A stretch of 64,000 nucleotides of DNA from CALXOJ01 sp034120015 (GTDB lineage: Bacteria; Spirochaetota; Spirochaetia; JAFGXN01). The DNA is taken from contig JAXEIF010000014.1 of assembly GCA_034120015.1 (NCBI GenBank), forward strand, positions 25,689 to 89,688, in the 5' to 3' direction. Every line of letters begins with the position of its first letter. Positions within the stretch are counted from its first letter, which is position 1. The notes under the pieces were generated by a model that worked only from the letters and a program-made list of their open reading frames with translations, was not told where the DNA came from and ran no database searches. Made by a program: the position numbers and the translations under genes. Positions 33,230 through 42,585 of this stretch are shown here, piece after piece.

Positions 33230-35546
33230 ATTTTTTTCTCCACTGACACCCGATCGACAGACAGGCCGGCAGGAATGTTAATGTCCCGATTGTTGTGGCA
33301 AACAGGGTAAACGCCACCAGAAGCCCGAAAAACCCGATCGGTTTAAATGAAGAAAGACAAAGCAGCAGCAGCCCCCCCACAATCCCGAGACTCGTCAGCA
33401 AAATCGGACGTCCCGTCAGAACAGTTGTTAACGTTAAATGTTCGCTGTCGGTTTCGTCGGGATGTTCTTTGCAAACCCGCCGATAGGTCAGTAAATAATG
33501 AATCGCATTATCGACACCGATACCGACAGCTATCGAGGATACCATCGTTGTCGTCATATCCATTTGAATCTGCGACACAATCATCAAAAGATAATTCATG
33601 ATAATTCCGCACACAATCGGAAGAAGAGACAGCAGTCCGTACAGCGGAGATTTGAAAACCAATGCCGTCAAAAAGAAAATCAGCAGTGCCGACAAAAACA
33701 GAGACACAAACTGATCCCGAATCATCGTATCAGCCAAATCAAGAAACATAACCCGATTTCCCCATGCCGTATAGGTAATCTCAGCGGGTATCAGTTCTTT
33801 CTGTTTCTGTTCCAACCGAATCAGTTTCCGGTTTAAAAGATCGTCACTGACATTACTTCCGGATTCGCTGTCATAAATACGGGCAATGATAGAAACGCGC
33901 GAAAAATCGTCGTTTACAATCAGACGAATATCATCCCCCAAAGAGGCACCCGATCTTTTGGCAATATCGAGAGCGCGTCGTACATAAATCATCAGACCTT
34001 TATCCGACGGTAATTCACTCTTTCCGTTCTTTTTAAAGTTAATATCTTTGATAAAATCGACAACAGAAAGCGTAAAAGTAAAATCGGGATCTTCATTCAA
34101 AATTTGCTGAAAAGCGGCAATTCCCTCCAGATGACCCGGATCCGTGAAATAGCCGCCCTGACCGTCCGGCGCCTCAAACGAAAAATAAATCTGATTGACA
34201 CCGCCTATCCGTTCGCTGACAATCTCGTTCATTCTGACGGAAAAATCACCTTCCGGATAATATTTGGCGTAATCGACAGAACGGTTAATTTTTCCGAAGA
34301 AGATAACGGTCAAAAGCAAAAAAACGAAAAACAGAGCCACCATAATGTAACGGGCTTTCAGCACTGCCGTCGAAATTTTCTGCATGCAGCGGCTGAATAA
34401 GCCTCCGTTGACTTTATCCGAAATACCCGATGTCGGATTTTTCATCATTGCCAGTGCTGCCGGCAAATAAAAAAGCGACAAAACGGCGCAGGCTATAATA
34501 CCGAACGAAGTCGATATCGCAAACTGCCGTGTCTGCGTCAATGTTGTCGCCAAAAGACTCAGCAAACCGACGACGGTCGTGGCCGAAGCCAGAAAAATCG
34601 TATTATTGACTTCCGAAACCGCATCGGCAATCCACATCGGGTCGGTTTCTCCCTGATGCGATCGAGCCCGTCTGTAGTAAACGTTCAAAATATGAATACT
34701 GTAGGAACTCCCGAGAGTCAGAACAATCGGCGGCGTCACAATGCTGACGACTGTCAACGGAAATCCGAACATTCCCATCAGACCGACAGCCCAAACGGTG
34801 CCGAAAACAACAACCGACATCGGTAGGAAAACAGCACGCGCCGCCCGAAATCCGAGAAAATAGGTAATCATGACAAAAATCAGCGAAAAGACCAGAAGCA
34901 TCGGCAAATCGCGGAAAATGTAATCTTTGGCAGACCGTTCGAAAACCGGCATACCGGTAACAGCCGTCTCAAACGTTTCTTTCAACGGTTCTTCCGCTTC
35001 CAGAATCCGGTCGACCATACGGGCCAGATTAACGGTAGAATCATAGGTGAACAGAGCCACCAGTGTTTTTCCGTCCCCGGAAACAACCAGATTGCGTGTC
35101 AGATAATTATTCATCAGCGTGTCCTTTAATGCATCGGCATCTTCCTGCGTTTCAATCGCTTCGATTCCGCCGATGATCGGATCCGCACCGAAAAAACTTT
35201 TTCCCTTTTTGACAATCTGAATCTGATTAAACGGACTCTTGACATCTTTAATGCCTTCGATTTTCAGAACATCTTTGACGAAGGCGTCAAATCGGCGCAG
35301 CTGTTCCGGCGTGAAAGCATCGTCGGCCGTTGCCGTATAAGCAATATAATCCGAAGCCGAAATCCCCATCTCCTCGAAATTCCGCTTGCTGACATCGGAA
35401 TTGGGAACCATTGACTCGATGTTCGGATTGAACTGAACCTGAGTGGCAAAACCGGCAAAAAAAAGCGTCAGAACCGCTGTCACGGAAATAATCCAGACAC
35501 GTCTTTTTACCGCAAAATGAACCAATTTTGACATAATTTCATCCAT
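33213..35546 (-). CDS. RND-superfamily (MMPL/HpnN-type) exporter
   Basis: 777 residues with about 12 membrane segments: one near the N terminus (about 15-35), a periplasmic loop (about 40-200), five segments from LPMLLVFSLIFVMITYFLG, a central one at about 395-415, a second loop and a final group of five. Typical motifs are GSSYSIHILNVYYRRA and VGIGVDNAIHYLLTYRR in equivalent places of the two halves, as in MMPL/patched-type lipid exporters. Expected cargo: lipids or hydrophobic molecules. The first of two possible starts (35546; alternative 35534) is used, and neither has a strong ribosome site. Overlaps hydF. Confidence 0.88.
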   Translation of the reverse strand: MDEIMSKLVHFAVKRRVWIISVTAVLTLFFAGFATQVQFNPNIESMVPNSDVSKRNFEEMGISASDYIAYTATADDAFTPEQLRRFDAFVKDVLKIEGIKDVKSPFNQIQIVKKGKSFFGADPIIGGIEAIETQEDADALKDTLMNNYLTRNLVVSGDGKTLVALFTYDSTVNLARMVDRILEAEEPLKETFETAVTGMPVFERSAKDYIFRDLPMLLVFSLIFVMITYFLGFRAARAVFLPMSVVVFGTVWAVGLMGMFGFPLTVVSIVTPPIVLTLGSSYSIHILNVYYRRARSHQGETDPMWIADAVSEVNNTIFLASATTVVGLLSLLATTLTQTRQFAISTSFGIIACAVLSLFYLPAALAMMKNPTSGISDKVNGGLFSRCMQKISTAVLKARYIMVALFFVFLLLTVIFFGKINRSVDYAKYYPEGDFSVRMNEIVSERIGGVNQIYFSFEAPDGQGGYFTDPGHLEGIAAFQQILNEDPDFTFTLSVVDFIKDINFKKNGKSELPSDKGLMIYVRRALDIAKRSGASLGDDIRLIVNDDFSRVSIIARIYDSESGSNVSDDLLNRKLIRLEQKQKELIPAEITYTAWGNRVMFLDLADTMIRDQFVSLFLSALLIFFLTALVFKSPLYGLLSLLPIVCGIIMNYLLMIVSQIQMDMTTTMVSSIAVGIGVDNAIHYLLTYRRVCKEHPDETDSEHLTLTTVLTGRPILLTSLGIVGGLLLLCLSSFKPIGFFGLLVAFTLFATTIGTLTFLPACLSIGCQWRKKFGKTA

Positions 35547-35639
35547 AAACTATAGAACCTCGTTATCGATTTTACTATTTTTTCCGATCTGTTTCAACTG
35601 TTTTTTCGGGACACCCCCGGCTGCGGCCGGTACCGGAAC

Positions 35640-35668
35640 TTTACATTCAATGAGAAAAGAGGTATAAT
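35640..35668 (+). promoter_or_regulatory. Promoter of the XPB helicase gene (near-leaderless)
   Basis: TTTACA (35640-35645), 17-base spacer, TATAAT (35663-35668). Eight bases separate the -10 from ATG and contain no Shine-Dalgarno site. Confidence 0.8.
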
Positions 35669-35676
35669 TCCCGAAT

Positions 35677-37347
35677 ATGCTGCTTTCGGATTTCAGTAAA
35701 CCGCTGATTTTGCAAAGTGATTTCTCTCTGCTTCTGGATGTTCACAATCCTCTTTTCGAAAATGCCCGCGGAGAAATTGCGGCATTCGCCGAACTGGAAA
35801 AATCACCCGAACATATTCATACCTACCGAATTACACCGCTTTCACTTTGGAATGCGGCATCTGCCGGTCTGAAGACGGATGCGATTTTAGAAACTTTAAA
35901 TCGTTATTCGCGTTTTCCCGTTCCCCAAACAATGCGGGTCTACATCGAATCGACGATTTCCAAATTCGGAAAAGTCATTCTCACCGATTCGCCTTACGAC
36001 AGGAAACTGGAGCTTCGAATCGACGACAATAATGTACGTCTCGAACTTTTATCCCGCAAAAATATAGCACAGCTGATTGAAGAAAAAGACGGGAAAATCT
36101 ATACGTCTCTGCTTAACCGCGGCCGAATCAAACAGGAACTGATTTACATCGGTTACCCGGTAGAAGACAAGGCCGCTCTGACAGACGGCGACCCGCTGAC
36201 ACTTTCGCTGAGAACGCCGACAGCCGCTTCGGGGAAACCGTTTACCGTTCGCGACTATCAGGCCGATGCGGTGAAAGCTTTTTACCGCCCCAATACGCCC
36301 GGTACCGGGTACGGCGTCATCGTCCTGCCCTGCGGATCGGGGAAAACGGTCGTCGGTATCAACGCTCTCAACGAACTTCAATGTGCCGCCCTGATTCTGA
36401 CAACCAATATTGCGGCAGTACACCAGTGGAAAGAGGAACTGCTTGACAAAACAACCCTGACAGCCGATCAGATCGGCGAATATTCGGGAGCCGTCAAAGA
36501 AATAAAAGACGTCACAATCGCCACCTATCAAATTCTGACATGGAGAGGAAGCAATAAAGAGGAATTTCCTCATTTTTCCGTTTTTATGCAGCGTAAATGG
36601 GGTCTGATTATTTACGACGAAGTCCACCTGCTGCCGGCACCGGTTTTTCGGATTACGGCCGAAATTCAGGCAATGCGCCGGCTCGGCCTGACGGCAACTC
36701 TGATTCGCGAAGACGGACTCGAAAAAGATGTTTTTTCTCTGGTCGGACCGAAACGTTACGATGTACCGTGGAAAGACCTCGAACAGCAGGGATGGATTGC
36801 ATCCGCCTGCTGCCGGGAAATTCGCATCGACCTGCCGGAAGAAGATCAAATCCGTTACGCAGTCGCGGATAAGCGAAGCAAATACCGGATCGCATCGGAA
36901 AACCGGCGCAAAATCGACAGGGTAAAAAAACTCATTTCCCTTCACAAAGACGATTCGATTATTATTATCGGGCAGTATATCAGTCAGCTGGAAGCCGTTG
37001 CCGAAGCTGTCGGTGCCCCTCTGATCACGGGGCAAACACCGACAGCTTTGCGCGAAGAACTTTACCGGCGGTTTAAATCCGGCGAAGAAAAAATCATCAT
37101 TGTTTCGAAAGTAGCCAACTTTGCCATCGATCTGCCCGATGCCTCCGTTGCCATTCAAATTTCCGGAACCTTCGGTTCGCGCCAGGAAGAAGCGCAACGT
37201 CTCGGCCGGATTCTCCGCCCGAAAAAGAAAGAGGCTGTCTTTTATTCACTGGTTACCAACGGTACAACGGAGGAGATCTTTGCCGCCAATCGTCAGAAAT
37301 TTCTGATTGAACAGGGATATAAATATTCTCTGGAGTTCGACGACTGA
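35677..37347 (+). CDS. XPB/Rad25-type DNA helicase
   Basis: 556 residues. The N-terminal damage-recognition-like region (about 1-185) is followed by two RecA domains: Walker A GSGKT at 220-224, DEVH box at 314-317, the XPB-specific RED motif at 344-346 followed by GPKRYDVPWKDLEQQGWIA, the damage-binding context of XPB, then motif VI RLGRILRPKK. XPB unwinds DNA around lesions in archaea and eukaryotes; bacterial copies are patchy and common in spirochaetes and actinobacteria. The stop overlaps the next start (TGATG), coupling it to the helicase-associated protein. No ribosome site precedes the ATG. Confidence 0.93.
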   Translation: MLLSDFSKPLILQSDFSLLLDVHNPLFENARGEIAAFAELEKSPEHIHTYRITPLSLWNAASAGLKTDAILETLNRYSRFPVPQTMRVYIESTISKFGKVILTDSPYDRKLELRIDDNNVRLELLSRKNIAQLIEEKDGKIYTSLLNRGRIKQELIYIGYPVEDKAALTDGDPLTLSLRTPTAASGKPFTVRDYQADAVKAFYRPNTPGTGYGVIVLPCGSGKTVVGINALNELQCAALILTTNIAAVHQWKEELLDKTTLTADQIGEYSGAVKEIKDVTIATYQILTWRGSNKEEFPHFSVFMQRKWGLIIYDEVHLLPAPVFRITAEIQAMRRLGLTATLIREDGLEKDVFSLVGPKRYDVPWKDLEQQGWIASACCREIRIDLPEEDQIRYAVADKRSKYRIASENRRKIDRVKKLISLHKDDSIIIIGQYISQLEAVAEAVGAPLITGQTPTALREELYRRFKSGEEKIIIVSKVANFAIDLPDASVAIQISGTFGSRQEEAQRLGRILRPKKKEAVFYSLVTNGTTEEIFAANRQKFLIEQGYKYSLEFDD

Positions 37348-39350
37348 TGACCGATGCGGTTTCACGATGGCGGGATTACTGGCTGACTCTTCCCGATAAC
37401 GCTTTTTTCGAAGCGATGAGGCTCTTTCCGGTTAACCTACCGCAGACAGCGGCGTTCAACAAACACAAAATGATTGATGCATTAATCGGGTTTTTTCTGA
37501 AAAAAGAAAACCGGAAAACAATTATCGACGCTCTCGATGCGGGAGACCGTAAACTTTTGAGTGCGGCCGCCCTTTTCCCCGATCTGGCGCCGTCAAAGCT
37601 TTACTTCTTTTTCCGGAACGACGAAACCGAAGAACACTTTTTTTTCCGTCTTCTGAATCTGGAAGAACGGATGCTGATTTACCGCCGTAACGAAAATTCC
37701 AAAATCGCCCTCAATCCGATTCTCGAGCCGGACCTGCGCCACGATATTATTTCCGCAGATTATTTTTTCCGCGCTGTTCAGACGTCGACACCCCCGGAGC
37801 CTGTCCTTCCGTCGGTTTCCGATTCCCTGGTTCTGGCTGTTGCCGCCTTTTTAAACGCCGACACGAAAGCTCTCCGAGGCAACGGCGAATTACGGAAAAA
37901 ACAGAACGAAATACTTCTGAAACTGCTTCGCGCCCGGGGCGATACGGAGCCGGAGGCCGAATACTGCCTCCGGCTGGTTTTGGCATTTTTTCACGGTAAC
38001 GGTGTTTTTCGCGAAGAAGACAATTATCCGGTTTTCGATCCGGAGCGGTTTTTAAATTTAAGAACTCTGACTGTTTCCGATTTGCTTTTCCGGGTAATGG
38101 CATCCGATTCGCGTCTGCCTCAAACAGCCCCGGTCGCGGAAACAGCTTCCCTGTTGCGGGCGCTGACACGCGAAACGGCGCGACTGAAAAACTGCAATAC
38201 CGAAGAGTTCGAAACGCTTTTTTATCTTCTTTCCGGGTGCAGCGGGCAAACGAAAACCGATGCCGCACTGTTCCGCAAAGTTCTGACCGACTGCCGCTTT
38301 TTACTGGAAGACGATCATCTTGTTTATCCGAATCCGATTCTCAATCCGGATGATAATGATTCCGGCAACCGCCGTACCGTTGTACAAAACGACGGTCAGA
38401 TTCTGTTTTCCCCGGGAAGCAATCCGCAGGAATCGTTTTTTCTGCCGCTTTTTGCCGATATTGCCGATTTTAATTTTTTCCCCGTTTTCCGCATCACCCG
38501 CGAATCGCTGTTCCGGGCTTTTGATGCGGGTTTAACTCCGCAAACCGTATCCGCACATTTAAATGCACTTTCCGCGCATCCTCTGCCGTCTGTTTTGGAA
38601 AAGAAAATTATCACCGCGTTTGAATCGTACCGGGAAGTCCGGATTTGGACCGGAATAACCGTTGTTTTACCGCCGGCAAAAGCGGCGGCAGCCGAAAAAC
38701 TGCCTGCTCTGAAAACCCTCATGTCGGGCCACCCGACAGAAACGGTTTTTATTTTTCCGGAAGAATCATTTAAAGAAGCGGCCGAAGCGTTATCTTCTCT
38801 CGGCATTCCCCATATTCCCGCTGTTCCCCGCCGCAAACCCCAACCGGACGCAGAACCGTTTTGCCAACCTTCCGTACCGGCAACCGATCCCGCGCTTCCC
38901 TTTGAAATAACCGAATGTCCGCCCGTCTCCGTCGGACAATTGCCGGCATCCGAAACGGAAGCGTTGCGGCATATTCTGAGAAATAAACCGTATTCGGATG
39001 CTCTTAAAGAAGAACTCGAAGCCAAAATCGAAAAAAAAATCATTCTTTTTCCGGAACAGATCGATCTGCATGCGGAACATCCCGGTTTGTCATCCGCTTC
39101 CGGTCTCGATTTTGCACACAAACTGAACCTGATCAGATCCGCACTGAAAGATTCCGCATTTTTTCTCGAAATTTCTGTTTTTACGGGCGGAAAGAAAAAA
39201 ACCGTGCCGGCCGTTCCCATTGAGCTGAAACGAATCGAAAACCGGCAGTTTCTTTTTTACAAATCACCCGGAAAAGAAGAAACATTTTCTCTTGATACCG
39301 GAAAAATAGCTTCCGTCAGACTTGTCCGATCCTCGCTACGTCTTTACTGA
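37347..39350 (+). CDS. Helicase-associated protein (Helicase_C_3/XPB-partner type)
   Basis: 667 residues, cytoplasmic. The N-terminal half is helical (MTDAVSRWRDYWLTLPDNAF onward) with a winged-helix-like repeat. The middle (about 345-445) reads VVQNDGQILFSPGSN...ADFNFFPVFRITRESLFRAFDAGL...LPSVLEKKI, the pattern I associate with the PF13625 'helicase C-terminal domain 3' found next to or fused with XPB helicases in actinobacteria. No nuclease or ATPase motif is seen. Start codon overlaps the helicase stop by one base, so the two products are made together and probably form a complex. The family call is from memory of the pattern. Confidence 0.7.
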   Translation: MTDAVSRWRDYWLTLPDNAFFEAMRLFPVNLPQTAAFNKHKMIDALIGFFLKKENRKTIIDALDAGDRKLLSAAALFPDLAPSKLYFFFRNDETEEHFFFRLLNLEERMLIYRRNENSKIALNPILEPDLRHDIISADYFFRAVQTSTPPEPVLPSVSDSLVLAVAAFLNADTKALRGNGELRKKQNEILLKLLRARGDTEPEAEYCLRLVLAFFHGNGVFREEDNYPVFDPERFLNLRTLTVSDLLFRVMASDSRLPQTAPVAETASLLRALTRETARLKNCNTEEFETLFYLLSGCSGQTKTDAALFRKVLTDCRFLLEDDHLVYPNPILNPDDNDSGNRRTVVQNDGQILFSPGSNPQESFFLPLFADIADFNFFPVFRITRESLFRAFDAGLTPQTVSAHLNALSAHPLPSVLEKKIITAFESYREVRIWTGITVVLPPAKAAAAEKLPALKTLMSGHPTETVFIFPEESFKEAAEALSSLGIPHIPAVPRRKPQPDAEPFCQPSVPATDPALPFEITECPPVSVGQLPASETEALRHILRNKPYSDALKEELEAKIEKKIILFPEQIDLHAEHPGLSSASGLDFAHKLNLIRSALKDSAFFLEISVFTGGKKKTVPAVPIELKRIENRQFLFYKSPGKEETFSLDTGKIASVRLVRSSLRLY

Positions 39351-39363
39351 TACGGAAAGAAAA

Positions 39364-41904
39364 TTACTTCAAATCGACAAGTGATTTGATCTTTAAGTCT
39401 CTTTTCAGTTCTTCACCGGTAAGTGCTTCCCCTGTTTTCAAAAGAACAGTCCGGCATTCTCCTTTCGGCAGCGAAAAGAAGCAGTCGGAAACTTCAAAAG
39501 CAAATCCGGCCTCAAAAAAAACAAAGAGAGCTGTTTCTTCCGCCGCTACACTGACATGCCAGCTGTCTCCGATTTTTCGGATATCTTTTATCTGCAGCCC
39601 CGGCTCTTTCAGTTTCAGTTTCTTGGCTTTTCCGAACATTTTCATTCCCGAATTCAGTTCCTCTCCGTTTTCATCCGTCAGTTTCCAAAAAAACACAGCC
39701 TCGTTCTTCTGCGACAGCGGTATCCGTCCGTTAAGGATTTTGACGGATGAAACCGGATCGAGTTTTTCCTCCCGGGAACCGGAGATGATCTCTTCTCCGT
39801 CTGCAGTCAGAATTTTCCAGTCGAAGAGGACAGAACGGTTCTCTCCGGTATCGTTTACCAGAAAAATCTGATACCGGGTTCCTTCTTCCAAAACAGAAGC
39901 CGTCACCGGTGCAAAAAAACGCTTCGAGTAATAAAACAGAGCCTTTCGGTTTCCGTAATAATCGACCGCCGACCAGGACGCCGTCGGCCACGTATCGTTT
40001 ATCTGCCAGTAAAGCGCCCCCATACACTGTTCGTTTTTCCTGTGAGCTCTCCAATAATCGATTCCGCATTCCATCGCCAGAGCCTGCGTAATCTGCGATA
40101 AGACTACCTGTTTGTCAAAAACTCCGGGATCATCAAATTCTCTTTTCATATAAGAGAGAATCAGTCCGTTTCCGGCCCAGTTTTTCTGATGAACCTTCAT
40201 TGTCGGAGAATTGAAAGATTCTTCTCCCTCGGGAGTAAACCGGCGAATGGTTTCCATATCGGGAAATGACTGAAAACCGAACTCGCTCATAAAGCGTGCC
40301 GGATAACGACGGTAAGACGAATAATCCAAACCGCCGTGCCACACGTTCCAGTTGTGACTGTCTCCGTATCGCGGATGACAGGTTTTTTTGAAATTGCCGC
40401 CCGCCGACGGGGAACTGGGCCAATAAGGAATTTGCGGAGCGTAATGTGCCGACAGAGAAGGAAGCAGTTCTTCAAACAAATAGCGGTAACCGGGTTTGTG
40501 TTTCGGGAAAAAGAGCGAAAAACCCCACTCTTTCCATCCTTTTTCGATTTCATTATTACCGCATAAAACAGCCAGAGAAGGCCTGTTGACCAGGCGGCGC
40601 AACTGGTCTTTGACTTCTTCGGTTACATTCTGATAAAAGGACTCAAGATGAGGCGTCGCATAACAGGCAAACGGAAAATCCTGCCAGACCAGTATACCGT
40701 TGGCATCGCAAAATTCGTAAAAACGGTCTTCCTCATACTGCCCGCCGCCCCAAACGCGAATCATATTGTAATGCATTTCCAGACAATCTTCGAGGCGGGC
40801 TTCGATAAGTCCCGAACGCACGCCCCGGGGAATCATCGTATCGCACGGAATCCAGTTTCCGCCGCGGGCAAACAACGGAATTTTATTTAATTCGAAATAA
40901 AAGCTTTCGCCGTAAATATCGCGCTTACGAATCAGATTCAGTTCCCGAATACCGGCTTTAAAAACGACCGAATCAATGACGATGCCGTCACGTAACAGCT
41001 CGGCTTTTACGGAGTATCTGTCCGGGCGACCCAAATCATGAGTATACCACAGACGCGGATTTGACAGGGTGATAACGGCCTCTTCTCCGGCAGCCACCGT
41101 TACGGTTCGGGCATCACCGTGACCGTCGACAGTCAGCCGGAACAGGACACCGTCACAGTCACCCTCAATTTCGGGCAAACAGGAAACCGTAGCCGACAGC
41201 GCTTTCGGAATGCTGTTGCCGTCCTCAAATTCAATTTTCGTTTTTAAAGGCACCGACAGCAATCGGGCGCCGTCAACCGCCTCGAGTGTTACCGTCCGGT
41301 TCAGTCCGGAATCGGGCAATGCAATGCCCCAATCCCAACCGTAAGAAAACCAGCTTTTCCGAATGTACGGAATTCCTTTGGCCATTCCCGCCGCAAATAC
41401 AGGCATCAATGAAGAACCGTATTTTTCCGCAGCCGCATTGGCTGCATTGACCGGACTGTAAATTTTAACAGCGACCGTGTTATCCCCGTCTTTTTTCAGT
41501 TTTCCGTCTACAGAAAAACGGTAGCGGCGAAACATATTTTCGGCGCTGCCGATTTTCTCCCCGTTCAGAAAAATTTCGGCAACCGTATCAATCGAGTCAA
41601 AAACCAGCTCGATTTTTTTCTTTCCCTCGAAAAAAGTATCCGGCACCCGAAAAGTCCGCGAAAACGTCCAGTCGCGATATAAAACAGCCCTCACCTTTTC
41701 GTCGTTTTCGTTCACGCCGTAATACGGATCGGGAATCTGACCGGCTTTCAGCAGTGCCTCGATAACGGAACCGGGGACCTGTGCTTCGATAACAGAACCG
41801 TTGTCCGATTTCAAATCCCAGATTCCGTTCAAATTTAAAACCGACCGGGCCGGTAGAGAAAATCCGACAAACAGAAAAAGAAATAATGCCGATAACCTTT
41901 TCAT
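39364..41904 (-). CDS. Beta-mannosidase, GH2 family, exported
   Basis: About 846 residues from the Met at 41904, which follows GAGGG and gives a signal peptide (MKRLSALFLFLFVGFSLPA). Order: GH2 sugar-binding domain (LNLNGIWDLKS, GSVIEALLKAG), Ig-like domain, catalytic TIM barrel with YNMIRVWGGGQYEEDRFYEF, the acid/base LCGNNEIEKGWKEWG, HNWNVWHGG typical of beta-mannosidases and the nucleophile region MSEFGFQSFP, then C-terminal beta domains. It cleaves terminal beta-mannosyl residues, for example from N-glycan cores or beta-mannans. Convergent with the XPB-partner gene, 13 bases apart. Confidence 0.93.
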   Translation of the reverse strand: MKRLSALFLFLFVGFSLPARSVLNLNGIWDLKSDNGSVIEAQVPGSVIEALLKAGQIPDPYYGVNENDEKVRAVLYRDWTFSRTFRVPDTFFEGKKKIELVFDSIDTVAEIFLNGEKIGSAENMFRRYRFSVDGKLKKDGDNTVAVKIYSPVNAANAAAEKYGSSLMPVFAAGMAKGIPYIRKSWFSYGWDWGIALPDSGLNRTVTLEAVDGARLLSVPLKTKIEFEDGNSIPKALSATVSCLPEIEGDCDGVLFRLTVDGHGDARTVTVAAGEEAVITLSNPRLWYTHDLGRPDRYSVKAELLRDGIVIDSVVFKAGIRELNLIRKRDIYGESFYFELNKIPLFARGGNWIPCDTMIPRGVRSGLIEARLEDCLEMHYNMIRVWGGGQYEEDRFYEFCDANGILVWQDFPFACYATPHLESFYQNVTEEVKDQLRRLVNRPSLAVLCGNNEIEKGWKEWGFSLFFPKHKPGYRYLFEELLPSLSAHYAPQIPYWPSSPSAGGNFKKTCHPRYGDSHNWNVWHGGLDYSSYRRYPARFMSEFGFQSFPDMETIRRFTPEGEESFNSPTMKVHQKNWAGNGLILSYMKREFDDPGVFDKQVVLSQITQALAMECGIDYWRAHRKNEQCMGALYWQINDTWPTASWSAVDYYGNRKALFYYSKRFFAPVTASVLEEGTRYQIFLVNDTGENRSVLFDWKILTADGEEIISGSREEKLDPVSSVKILNGRIPLSQKNEAVFFWKLTDENGEELNSGMKMFGKAKKLKLKEPGLQIKDIRKIGDSWHVSVAAEETALFVFFEAGFAFEVSDCFFSLPKGECRTVLLKTGEALTGEELKRDLKIKSLVDLK

Positions 41905-41967
41905 CTTAAAAACCCTCATTTTGAGTTTAAAATGAGAGTCGAATTCTGTCAACTTTCTTTTTTCGGC

Positions 41968-41997
41968 TTGACTGTTGCCGTGTTTTTGTTATTATAA
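41968..41997 (+). promoter_or_regulatory. Promoter of tpx
   Basis: TTGACT (41968-41973), 18-base spacer, TTATAA (41992-41997), then AGGAGG before ATG at 42017. Confidence 0.65.
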
Positions 41998-42016
41998 AAT
42001 TATTCAGGAGGTTTTT

Positions 42017-42508
42017 ATGCTGGTAAAAATGCAGGGTAATCCCGTGACTCTCATCGGAAATCTTCCGGCTGTCGGAAGCAAAGTACCGGAATTTACTGTC
42101 ACAGCTGCCGATTTATCCGATTTTTCGGGAGCCGGACACAACGGCGTCCGGGTTTATATTTCGGTTCCGTCGATTGACACTCCGGTCTGCGACATGGAAG
42201 TCCGTCGGTTCAATCAGGAAGCTGCCGCTCTCGGGAATGTTTCCATTAATGTGATTTCGATGGATCTGCCGTTTGCACAGGCCCGCTGGTGCGGTGCTGC
42301 CGGGATTGATGCGGTGAAGCTTTTTTCCGACTACAAATACCGTTCGTTCGGTGAAGCATTCGGAGTGATGATTCGGGAATTGGGACTGCTGGCGCGTGCC
42401 GTTTTTATCGTTGACGCCCAAAATATTGTCCGTTATGTCCAGGTTGTGGAAGAAGTGACGTCCGAACCCGACTACGAGGCCGTACTGAAAGCTTTGAAAA
42501 CGCTGTAA
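42017..42508 (+). CDS. tpx: Thiol peroxidase (atypical 2-Cys peroxiredoxin Tpx)
   Basis: About 163 residues from the ATG at 42017 with a strong AGGAGG site. The peroxidatic Cys58 lies in SIDTPVCDMEVRRF and the resolving Cys92 in ARWCGA, the spacing of E. coli Tpx. Cytoplasmic; reduces hydroperoxides with thioredoxin, giving an anaerobe oxygen tolerance. Monocistronic, with its own terminator that reaches into the cstA coding end. Confidence 0.96.
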   Translation: MLVKMQGNPVTLIGNLPAVGSKVPEFTVTAADLSDFSGAGHNGVRVYISVPSIDTPVCDMEVRRFNQEAAALGNVSINVISMDLPFAQARWCGAAGIDAVKLFSDYKYRSFGEAFGVMIRELGLLARAVFIVDAQNIVRYVQVVEEVTSEPDYEAVLKALKTL

Positions 42509-42550
42509 GAGCAGATATCAGTCACTGTTTTCCGAAACAGATTCGGGGAA

Positions 42551-42585
42551 GCGGGAAAGGGTTATGACTCTTTCCCGCTTTTTTT
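42551..42585 (+). terminator. Terminator of tpx, embedded in the 3' end of cstA
   Basis: GCGGGAAAG, 10-base loop, CTTTCCCGC, then TTTTTTT. The right arm and loop overlap the final codons and stop codon of cstA on the other strand. Confidence 0.93.
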
